Positions 27,169 to 34,628 of a stretch of DNA of 64,000 nucleotides are shown piece after piece. Both the position numbers and the translations under genes were made by a program. Position 1 is the stretch's first letter. Every line of letters starts with the position of its first letter. The notes beneath the pieces were generated by a model. It was not told where the DNA came from and did not search any database. It saw nothing but the letters and a program-made list of their open reading frames with translations. Origin of the DNA: Pseudomonadota bacterium (GTDB lineage: Bacteria; Pseudomonadota; Gammaproteobacteria; Steroidobacterales; Steroidobacteraceae); NCBI GenBank assembly GCA_021805865.1, contig JAJZDX010000001.1:213588-277587 (forward strand), in the 5' to 3' direction.

Positions 27169-28305
27169 ATGCGCAAAGATCGGCCGATCCTGCTGCGAGG
27201 CATGACCTGGGACCATCCGCGCGGCTACGGGCCGCTCGTGGCGTGCTCGGCGGCCTGGCGCGAGCGCACCGGTGTGAGGATCGAGTGGGAGCGGCGCTCG
27301 CTGCAGGATTTCGAGTCCTTTCCGGTCGCTGAGCTGGCCGCCCGCTACGACCTCATCGTCATCGATCATCCGCACATCGGACAGGTGACGCGCGAAGAGT
27401 GCCTCGCGCCGCTCGATGAGGGGGTCGATGCGCAAGAGCCGGCGTACGGGGCGGTCGGGGCCTCGCTCTCGAGCTACCGGTGGGGCGATCGGCTCTGGGC
27501 GCTGCCCATCGACGCGGCGGCACAGGTTCTGGCCTGGCGCCCGGATCGCCTGTCCGCCCCCCCGGCGGACTGGTCGGCCGTGCTCGAGATGGCGGCCGGC
27601 GGCGCAGTACGGTGCCCGCTGCGCCCGCCGCACAATCTGATGGCGCTGTTCACGCTGTGCGGATTGGCCGCTCACCCGCCGCGCACGCACGGAGAGGAGC
27701 TTTTCGAGCCGGCGGCGGGCTGCGAGGCCTATGAGCGCTTGCGCGAGCTCGCCGCACGCATCGATCCGCGCTGCGGCGAGCAGGATCCGATCGCGGTGCT
27801 CGAGGAGATGGCGGCGCCGGACTCGAGAGCGGCCTGTGCGCCGCTCATCTACGGCTATGTGAGTTATTCCAGGGCGGATGCCCGGGGCGCCCGCGTGGCT
27901 TTCGCCGATCTGGCGCCTCTTGCGCGCGGCGGCTCGTGCGCCGGCTCGGCGCTCGGCGGCACCGGCATCGCCGTCTCGGCGCACGGTACGGAGCGCGCCG
28001 CCGCGACCGCTTTCGCACACTGGGTGGCCGGCGCCGAGGCCCAGTGCGGACCGTATCTCGCCGGCGGCGGCCAGGCGGCGCACTGCGCCGCCTGGGACGA
28101 CGCGCGTGCGAACGAGGTCTCGCTCGGCTTCTTCCGCAGCACCCGCGCGACGCTGGAGGGCGCCTGGGTGCGTCCGCGTCAAGCGGGTTACATGACATTT
28201 CAGGATGCAGCCGCCGAGCGCCTCACACAGGCGCTCGCGGCGCACGAGTCGGGCGTCGCGGTCATTGCGGCGCTCAATCGACTGTATCTGGAGGTACTGC
28301 CATGA
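27169..28305 (+). CDS. Solute-binding-like protein without signal peptide
   Basis: A 378-residue protein distantly like ABC transporter solute-binding proteins. It begins MRKDRPILLRGMTWDHPRGYGP, with no signal peptide, and has YDLIVIDHPHIGQVT near residue 60 and a GDRLWALPIDAAAQVLAWRPD segment typical of the fold. It differs clearly from the one at 19844. It is first in the plus-strand operon and overlaps the GH127-like gene by 4 bases (ATGA). With no permease of its own, it may be a cytoplasmic sensor or effector-binding protein. Function unknown. Confidence 0.72.
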   Translation: MRKDRPILLRGMTWDHPRGYGPLVACSAAWRERTGVRIEWERRSLQDFESFPVAELAARYDLIVIDHPHIGQVTREECLAPLDEGVDAQEPAYGAVGASLSSYRWGDRLWALPIDAAAQVLAWRPDRLSAPPADWSAVLEMAAGGAVRCPLRPPHNLMALFTLCGLAAHPPRTHGEELFEPAAGCEAYERLRELAARIDPRCGEQDPIAVLEEMAAPDSRAACAPLIYGYVSYSRADARGARVAFADLAPLARGGSCAGSALGGTGIAVSAHGTERAAATAFAHWVAGAEAQCGPYLAGGGQAAHCAAWDDARANEVSLGFFRSTRATLEGAWVRPRQAGYMTFQDAAAERLTQALAAHESGVAVIAALNRLYLEVLP

Positions 28306-30137
28306 GCCGACCCACCACACGCCGGAAATTCCTGCAATCAGCCGCAACGGCGGCCGGGCTCGGAGTCATCGGCGCGCGCGCGCGCTGGGCCCGCGCTCGC
28401 CCGGCGATGGCGCGCAACGATTCTGCAGGTCCGCTCATCGAGCGACTGCGGGAGTTCGATTACGCGGACGTGGCCCTCACGGGCGGCCCGCTCAAGACGC
28501 AGTACGACTTCATTCACGCTCACTATCTGGCGCTCGACAACGACCGGCTGCTGCAGGTCTACCGCGAGCACGCCGGACTGGCGGCACCGGGCATCGACAT
28601 GGGCGGCTGGTACGGCAAGGGCGGGTTCATTCCCGGCCATGCGCTCGGGCAATACGTCTCCGGCATCGCGCGTTTCGGCCGCTGCACCGGCGACCAAGCG
28701 TGCCGGTCGAAGGTACACGAGCTGGTGCGCGGCTTCGGCAAGACGCTCGACGCCAACCCGGTCCCGTACGCCGGCGAGGGCGCCTGGAAAGTCTGGCCGG
28801 CCTACGTGCTCGACAAACACATGATCGGGCTGATCGATGCCTACCGTCTGAGCGGCATGCGGGAGGCGCTCCCGTTGATCCCGCGCGTGATCCACGGCGC
28901 GCTGCCGTTCATCTCGCCGGTGAGCCGCGACCGGATCGGCGTCAAGAACCCGCCCTATGACGAAACCTACATCGTTTCGGAGAACCTGTTCACCGCGGCG
29001 CGCCTGACCGGCAAGCGAGGCGTGCGCGATCTGGCGGTGAAGTATCTGTTGAACAAACCTTACTTCGATCCGCTCTCCCGCGGCGAGAACGTACTGGCCG
29101 GCCGACAGGCCTACAGTCACGTCATGGCGCTCAGCTCGGCGGCCATGGCGTACCTCGAGCTCGGCGAGTCCCGTTACCGCGATGCGCTCGTCAACGGCTG
29201 GAAGTTCCTCGACGAGCAGAGCTACGCTACCGGCGGCTGGGGACCGAACGAGCTGCTGATCGCCTCGGGCACCGGGGCGCTGTACTCCAGCCTGGCCGGC
29301 ACCGTGAATCATTTCGAGACGCCGTGCGGCACCTACGCGACCATGAAGGCCGCCCGCTACCTGATGCGCTTCACGGGCGATGCGCGCTACGGCGATGGGC
29401 TCGAGCGCATCATGTGGAACGGGCTGATGGCGGTGAAGCCGCCGGACTCAAACGGCAACTCACCGTACTACTCGAGCTACCACCCGGACGGGAAGAAGGT
29501 GTTCTATCCTGAGAAGTGGCCGTGCTGCTCGGGCACTCTGGTGCAAGGCGTGGCCGATTACGTCCGCAATGTCTACTTCCATGCGCCGGGCGCGCTGTAC
29601 GTGAACCTGTTTGCGCCGTCGCGGGTGCGCTGGCGCACGGATGCGGGGGTCATCACGCTCACGCAGCACACCGACTACCCGATGGGCGGATCGGTGACGC
29701 TGCAGGTGGCGACAGCCGCGCCGGTGACGTTCGCGCTCGTGATCCGCATTCCCGGCTGGCTGCAGGCCGATGCTGAAATCCGCGTCAATGGCCGGCGAAC
29801 GACGGTCGCGGCCGAGCCGGGCACGTTCGCCGCGCTCAAGCGCACCTGGCGCGACGGCGACCGGGTGGAGTTGCACCTGCCGCAATCGTTGCGCACGCAG
29901 TCCATCGACCGCTCGCACCCCGGCACGGTGGCCCTGTTGCGCGGACCGGTCGTGTACGGCGCGCTGAATTTCGCCGGCCCCGCCACGCCCGTGCCGCGAC
30001 TCGATGTGCCCGGCCTGAGGCCGGTTGCCGGCGCGGGCGACACCTATCGGCAGATGGACCGTGGGCAGCAGATCCTGTTCGTGCCTTTCTACAAAGTTCA
30101 GAACGAGTCCTACAATGTCTACTTCGAACGGGCCTGA
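28302..30137 (+). CDS. GH127-like glycoside hydrolase with Tat-type signal
   Basis: Member of the GH127/GH146 superfamily (alpha/alpha barrel), whose characterised enzymes release beta-L-arabinofuranose or, in rhamnogalacturonan-II degraders, aceric acid. The 611-residue precursor begins MSRPTTRRKFLQSAATAAG, a twin-arginine signal. The metal/nucleophile site of GH127 appears conserved in kind: Glu339 and Cys342 (FETPC) plus Cys408-Cys409 (KWPCCSG), although Glu and Cys are one residue further apart than in the common ExC arrangement. It overlaps the upstream gene by 4 bases and the next by 23. Family confident; exact substrate not. Confidence 0.85.
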   Translation: MSRPTTRRKFLQSAATAAGLGVIGARARWARARPAMARNDSAGPLIERLREFDYADVALTGGPLKTQYDFIHAHYLALDNDRLLQVYREHAGLAAPGIDMGGWYGKGGFIPGHALGQYVSGIARFGRCTGDQACRSKVHELVRGFGKTLDANPVPYAGEGAWKVWPAYVLDKHMIGLIDAYRLSGMREALPLIPRVIHGALPFISPVSRDRIGVKNPPYDETYIVSENLFTAARLTGKRGVRDLAVKYLLNKPYFDPLSRGENVLAGRQAYSHVMALSSAAMAYLELGESRYRDALVNGWKFLDEQSYATGGWGPNELLIASGTGALYSSLAGTVNHFETPCGTYATMKAARYLMRFTGDARYGDGLERIMWNGLMAVKPPDSNGNSPYYSSYHPDGKKVFYPEKWPCCSGTLVQGVADYVRNVYFHAPGALYVNLFAPSRVRWRTDAGVITLTQHTDYPMGGSVTLQVATAAPVTFALVIRIPGWLQADAEIRVNGRRTTVAAEPGTFAALKRTWRDGDRVELHLPQSLRTQSIDRSHPGTVALLRGPVVYGALNFAGPATPVPRLDVPGLRPVAGAGDTYRQMDRGQQILFVPFYKVQNESYNVYFERA

Positions 30138-31401
30138 CAGTGCGCGCGTCCTGGCGCGCTACTGGATCGAAACCGCCCGTCCGCTGGAGGAAGCGGCGGC
30201 GCAGATGGCCGGCGAGCAGTCGACCGGCACGTTCGTGCGCGTCGCGGGCGAAACGGACGCGCTGCGCGAACACTTTGCCGCACGCATCGAGGCAATGACG
30301 CCGACGGGCGAGGTGGGCTCACCCTCGTTGCCCGGAGCCTGGCAGCCGCGGGGCGGGGCGGGCGTTTGGCGCGCCGCCGAGGTCACCCTGTCCTGGCCAC
30401 TGCACAATTTCGGACCCTCGCTGCCGAACCTGCTCGCCACCGTCGCCGGAAACCTCTGGGAGCTGAAGGCGTTCTCCGGCATGCGGCTGCTCGATCTGAC
30501 GCTGCCGCGGGAGTTTCTCTCGGCCTACCCCGGCCCCCGGTTCGGGGTGCCCGGAACACGCGCGGTGAGCGGCGTGCACGGCCGGCCGCTCATCGGCACA
30601 ATCATCAAGCCGAGCGTGGGCCTCTCGCCCGAAGCGACCGCCGCCCGGGTCGCGGAACTCGCCGCCGCCGGCGTGGACTTCATCAAGGATGACGAGCTGC
30701 AGGCGGACGGTCCGCTTTGCCCGTTCGAGGCGCGCCTCAGCGCGGTGATGCGCGTACTGCGCGCGCACGCCGAGCGCACCGGGCGGCGCATCCTTTACGC
30801 AGTCAACATCACCGGCGAGATCGATCAGATGCTGCGCCGCCACGAGCGTGTCGTCGCCGAAGGCGGCAACTGCATCATGGTGAGCCTGCACAGCATCGGC
30901 TTGCCGGCGCTCACGGCCCTGCGCGCCCAGTGCCAGGTGCCGATTCACGGCCACCGCAATGGCTGGGGCCTGCTCGGCCGCTCGCCGGCGATCGGCGTGA
31001 GCTTTCCGGCCTGGCAGAAGCTGTGGCGGCTTGCCGGCATCGATCACGTGCACGTCAATGGACTCGACAACAAGTTCTGCGAGAGCAATGAGTCGGTCAT
31101 CGCCTCGGCACGCGCGTGTCTCACGCCGATGTTCTCGCCCCCGGCTTCCGGCTGCGAGATCATGCCGGTGTTCTCGTCCGGCCAGACGGCGCTGCAGGCG
31201 CCGGGCACTTGGCAGGCGCTCGGCTCGGTGGATCTCATTCACGCCTGCGGCGGCGGCATCATCGGCCACCCGGGCGGCGCGACCGCCGGGGTGCGCAGCC
31301 TGCATCAGGCCTGGGAAGCGGCGGTCGCCGGCATCCCTCTCGCGCGCTACGCGCGCGAGCATCGTGAGCTCGCCGAGGCGATTGACGCCTTTGGCCGCTG
31401 A
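30115..31401 (+). CDS. RuBisCO-like protein (acid-sugar phosphate decarboxylase type)
   Basis: A form IV RuBisCO-like protein of 428 residues, not a carbon-fixing RuBisCO. RuBisCO active-site lysines and metal ligands are kept: K165 (IIKPSVGLS), K191-D193-E194 (FIKDDE), H278/H280 (IHGHRNG), K320 (LDNKF) and the phosphate-binding GGG (ACGGGIIGHPGG). The loop HGHRNGWG differs from true RuBisCO. Together with a DUF1537 kinase, such proteins act in D-apiose/apionate catabolism as 3-oxo-isoapionate-4-phosphate decarboxylase or transcarboxylase. The ATG at 30115 lies within the GH127-like gene; the kinase gene follows after 10 bases. Confidence 0.88.
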   Translation: MSTSNGPDSARVLARYWIETARPLEEAAAQMAGEQSTGTFVRVAGETDALREHFAARIEAMTPTGEVGSPSLPGAWQPRGGAGVWRAAEVTLSWPLHNFGPSLPNLLATVAGNLWELKAFSGMRLLDLTLPREFLSAYPGPRFGVPGTRAVSGVHGRPLIGTIIKPSVGLSPEATAARVAELAAAGVDFIKDDELQADGPLCPFEARLSAVMRVLRAHAERTGRRILYAVNITGEIDQMLRRHERVVAEGGNCIMVSLHSIGLPALTALRAQCQVPIHGHRNGWGLLGRSPAIGVSFPAWQKLWRLAGIDHVHVNGLDNKFCESNESVIASARACLTPMFSPPASGCEIMPVFSSGQTALQAPGTWQALGSVDLIHACGGGIIGHPGGATAGVRSLHQAWEAAVAGIPLARYAREHRELAEAIDAFGR

Positions 31402-31411
31402 GGACCATCCC

Positions 31412-32725
31412 GTGGACCGTCCTCTGTACGCGTATTACGGCGATGACTTCACCGGCTCGACCGACGTCCTCGAGGTGGTGGCGGCGGCCGGCGTGCGCAG
31501 CGTGCTGTTCATCGGGCCGCCGAGCGAGCGGCACGTGCGCCAGTTCTCCGACTGTCAGGCGATCGGCATCGCGGGCGACAGCCGCAGCCGCTCGCCGCAG
31601 TGGATGAGCGAGCACCTGCCGGCGCTTTTCACCCGGCTTGGGGCGTTCGGTGCGCCGATCGCGCACTACAAGACCTGCTCCACATTCGACAGCTCGCCGC
31701 AGGTCGGCTCGATCGGGCGTGCGCTTGAGATCGGGCGCGACACGCTGCCCGGCCCCTTCATTCCAATCGTGGTCGCCGCCCCGCACCTTGGCCGCTACGT
31801 GGCCTTCGGCAACCTGTTCGCAGCCGCCGGCGGGGTCGTGCACCGGATCGATCGCCACCCCACGATGCGGGCTCACCCGGTCACACCCATGCACGAGGCG
31901 GATGTGCGCCGTCACTTGGCCGCACAGACCGCGATGCGCATCGGGCTGATCGAGCTGCCGGCGCTGGCGCGCAGCGCCGCAGCCGAGGCGGTGGCCGACT
32001 GCGTCGCCGCCGGCGACGAGGCGGTGCTCTTCGACGGGGTGAGCGAGGCGGACCTCGAGCAGAGCGGTCGGGTGTTGTGGCGCAGTGCGAAGCGTCATGC
32101 GCTGTTTTGCGCCGGCAGCTCCGGACTTGCGCACGCGCTGCTGTCAGTCTGGCGGGACGCGGGACTGATTCCGGCCCGAAGCGAGAGGCAGCCGTGCGGC
32201 GAGCCCGTGGACACGCTGCTGGTGATGAGCGGCAGCTGCTCGCCCGTGACCGAGCGCCAGATCCAGGCCGCCCTGCGCACGGGCTATCACGGCATCGCGC
32301 TGGATCCCGCGCGCCTGCTCAGCGAGGCGGGCGGCGCGCAGGCAGGCGAGCGGCTGGTGCGTGAGGCGGTTGCCCGGTTGCGGGAGGGCCGCAGCACCGT
32401 TCTCTACAGCGCGCTCGGGCCGCTGGGCGGCGCCTCACCCGCCTCGGGCGAGGCGCTCGGCCGGCGGATGGGCGAGCTGCTTGCACGCATCCTCGCCACT
32501 GCGCCGGTGCCGCGCGTGCTGCTCGCCGGCGGCGATACCTCGAGCCACGCGGTCGCGCAGCTCGGTCTCTACGCCCTCACCTGGAAGGCCGGCCTGGAGC
32601 CGGGAGCACCGTTGTGCCGGGCGCATGCCGACGAGCGATCCGGTCTCGAGGGCTTAGAGCTCATCCTCAAGGGCGGCCAGGTGGGGAGCGAGGGATTTTT
32701 CGAGCGTGTCAGGCTCGGCCGTTAG
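31412..32725 (+). CDS. Four-carbon acid-sugar kinase family protein (DUF1537)
   Basis: ATP-dependent kinase of the DUF1537 family, whose members phosphorylate 3-oxo-tetronates or 3-oxo-isoapionate. The N-terminal substrate domain opens YYGDDFTGSTDV; the C-terminal nucleotide domain carries GGDTSSHAVAQLG and LKGGQVGSEGFF. The GTG at 31412 gives 437 residues; a TTG at 31391 is an alternative. It directly follows the RuBisCO-like gene, so its product is probably that enzyme's phosphorylated substrate. Its 3' end overlaps the convergent MFS gene by 72 bases. Confidence 0.9.
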   Translation: MDRPLYAYYGDDFTGSTDVLEVVAAAGVRSVLFIGPPSERHVRQFSDCQAIGIAGDSRSRSPQWMSEHLPALFTRLGAFGAPIAHYKTCSTFDSSPQVGSIGRALEIGRDTLPGPFIPIVVAAPHLGRYVAFGNLFAAAGGVVHRIDRHPTMRAHPVTPMHEADVRRHLAAQTAMRIGLIELPALARSAAAEAVADCVAAGDEAVLFDGVSEADLEQSGRVLWRSAKRHALFCAGSSGLAHALLSVWRDAGLIPARSERQPCGEPVDTLLVMSGSCSPVTERQIQAALRTGYHGIALDPARLLSEAGGAQAGERLVREAVARLREGRSTVLYSALGPLGGASPASGEALGRRMGELLARILATAPVPRVLLAGGDTSSHAVAQLGLYALTWKAGLEPGAPLCRAHADERSGLEGLELILKGGQVGSEGFFERVRLGR

Positions 32726-33952
32726 TCCGGCCGTGCAGTCGACCCGTGAGAAAACGACAGCCGCGATCAACACCATCAGCGCCACCGCCCGTACCGGCAG
32801 CTCGTAGTTGCCGGTGGCGCCGGCGATATAGCCGAAGGCGAGCGTGCAGAGAACCCCTCCGGCCTGACCGGCGGTGTTCATGACTCCGGTGGCCGCGCCG
32901 CCGTGGTTGCCGCCGATGCTCATGCACATGGCCCAGGAGGCCGGCAACATCAGATCCATGGTGGCGAATCCGGCGCTGGCAAGGATCACGATGGCCGCCC
33001 GGCCGGTGACCCAGCTCATGGCGAAGAGCAGCCCCGCGCCGACGATCAGACAGCCGGCGGTCATGATCCGCGTGGCGTTGCGCAGGCCGATCCTGGTCCC
33101 CAGGCGGTCGCAGACCGTGCCGCCGATGAGATTGCTGCCGATGCCGAGCAGAAACGGAAAGGCCGCATACACCCCCATCTGGCGCAGCGTGAAGTGCCCG
33201 GCATGCACCATCCAGGTGGGAAACCAGTTGAAGTAGAACCAGCTGCCGCAGCCATAGCAGCCGTAGGCGAGCACGATGAGCCACAGCTGACGCAGTCCGA
33301 GCAGCCGGCTCAGCGCCCCCTTACCGCCGTGCGCATCGCCGTGGCGCGGGCCGATTTCAGCCAGCTCCTCGGGACGAATTCCCGGCTGCTCGGCCGGGCG
33401 GTCGTGATACCACAGCCACCAGGCGAGAGCCCACACCGCACCGATGACGGCGAGCACCCAGAACACCACCCGCCAGCCGAAATGGATCGCGAGCGGCACC
33501 AGCAGCAGCGGCGCGAGCGCACCGCCGAGCCTGCTCGCGGCCCACACCGCTCCCTGGCCCCGGGCCCGCTCGCGTGCCGGCAGCCAGCGCCATAACACGC
33601 CGGAGGCGTTCGGATAAGCACCGGCCGAGCCGATGCCGAAGCAGAACCGCACGATCGCGAGCGGGATGAATCGTGTGCACGCCCCGGTGAGCGCCGTGAA
33701 GCCCGACCACCAGGCGGCGATGCGGGAAAGCTCGCGCCGCTGGCCATGGCGGTCCCCGAGCGCGCCGGAGGGAATCTCGAACAGGCCGTAGGCGATCACA
33801 TAAGCGCTGAGCACCCAGCCCCACTGCTCGGGGGTCAGGCCGAGATCGCGCTGAATGCGCGGTCCCAGCACCGAGATCGCCATCCGGTCGAGAAACGTGA
33901 TGACCGAGACGACGCTCAGCAGCCCGACGACGGCGTAGCGCTTCCTGGGCAC
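32654..33952 (-). CDS. MFS transporter (ACS-like sugar-acid family)
   Basis: A 432-residue, 12-segment major facilitator of the anion:cation symporter type, whose members import hexuronates, tartrate and similar acids. Motifs: FLDRMAISVLGPRIQRDLGLT near the N-terminus and GALGDRHGQRR between segments 2 and 3. The GTG start at 33952 abuts the racemase stop. It is the last gene of the minus-strand run that begins with rhmD. An acid such as lactate, rhamnonate or an aldonate is a likely cargo; not proven. Confidence 0.87.
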   Translation of the reverse strand: MPRKRYAVVGLLSVVSVITFLDRMAISVLGPRIQRDLGLTPEQWGWVLSAYVIAYGLFEIPSGALGDRHGQRRELSRIAAWWSGFTALTGACTRFIPLAIVRFCFGIGSAGAYPNASGVLWRWLPARERARGQGAVWAASRLGGALAPLLLVPLAIHFGWRVVFWVLAVIGAVWALAWWLWYHDRPAEQPGIRPEELAEIGPRHGDAHGGKGALSRLLGLRQLWLIVLAYGCYGCGSWFYFNWFPTWMVHAGHFTLRQMGVYAAFPFLLGIGSNLIGGTVCDRLGTRIGLRNATRIMTAGCLIVGAGLLFAMSWVTGRAAIVILASAGFATMDLMLPASWAMCMSIGGNHGGAATGVMNTAGQAGGVLCTLAFGYIAGATGNYELPVRAVALMVLIAAVVFSRVDCTAGLTAEPDTLEKSLAPHLAALEDEL

Positions 33953-34627
33953 TCAGCCGGCCCCGAGATCGAACACCTCGCGCACTTGACGCACCCCGGA
34001 CTCGGGGCTCGACAGCACCGGGGCCGGGACGGCGTCCGCCGGCAGCGCCGCGACGACCCGTGCCATGGACGCCTGCGCCAATACGATGACATCGACATCC
34101 CGCATCCGTCCGGTCAGCGCCTCGCTCACCAGACGATCGTGCGTGGCGGTATTGCCTGCGAGCACGGCCTCGAATGCGCCCTCGCACAGACATTCGACGA
34201 CCTCGACGGGACGGCCGGCCTCGAGCGCCGCGCTGCGCACCAGCGCCGAAGTCGGCTCGAGCGTGGTGCGCAGCGTCGCGAGCACTCCGATGCGCCGCCC
34301 CTGGCGCACCGCGGCGCGCGCCATGGGCGCATCCACCCGCAGCACGGGCTGGTCGTACAGCTGCCGGGCGACGTCCACGGCCGGGCCGATGGACGAGCAG
34401 GTCACGAGCACGCCGTCCGCGCCAGCCTCGAGTGCCGAGCCCGCCAGCGTAGCCAGTCGGCGCACCGTCGTCTTCTCCAGCCGCCCGGCGTGGATGGTGT
34501 TCTTGATGAGGCTTTCGTCGACGGCGTGGAAGATCTGCACCTCCGGCAGCCATTGCGCGCACAGCGAGGCGAACAACGGAGTCAGCACGGGCGAGGTGTG
34601 CAGCAGGGCAAGCGTACGTTGCGGCAT
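33953..34627 (-). CDS. Asp/Glu/hydantoin racemase family protein
   Basis: A 224-residue member of the Asp/Glu racemase superfamily. The two-cysteine mechanism is partly visible: one cysteine lies in VLVTCSSIGP (near residue 76), but the second half has QASMARVV where many members have C, so it may not be a classical two-base racemase. It starts one base after the GH78 stop and runs into the MFS gene. No amino-acid substrate is suggested by the sugar context; an aryl- or hydroxyacid decarboxylase/isomerase role is possible. Confidence 0.78.
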   Translation of the reverse strand: MPQRTLALLHTSPVLTPLFASLCAQWLPEVQIFHAVDESLIKNTIHAGRLEKTTVRRLATLAGSALEAGADGVLVTCSSIGPAVDVARQLYDQPVLRVDAPMARAAVRQGRRIGVLATLRTTLEPTSALVRSAALEAGRPVEVVECLCEGAFEAVLAGNTATHDRLVSEALTGRMRDVDVIVLAQASMARVVAALPADAVPAPVLSSPESGVRQVREVFDLGAG

Positions 34628-34628
34628 G

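Noticed and set aside
30115-31401. Carbon-fixing RuBisCO
   Set aside because: Too short, the HGHRNGWG loop differs, and there is no phosphoribulokinase; neighbours point to acid-sugar catabolism.
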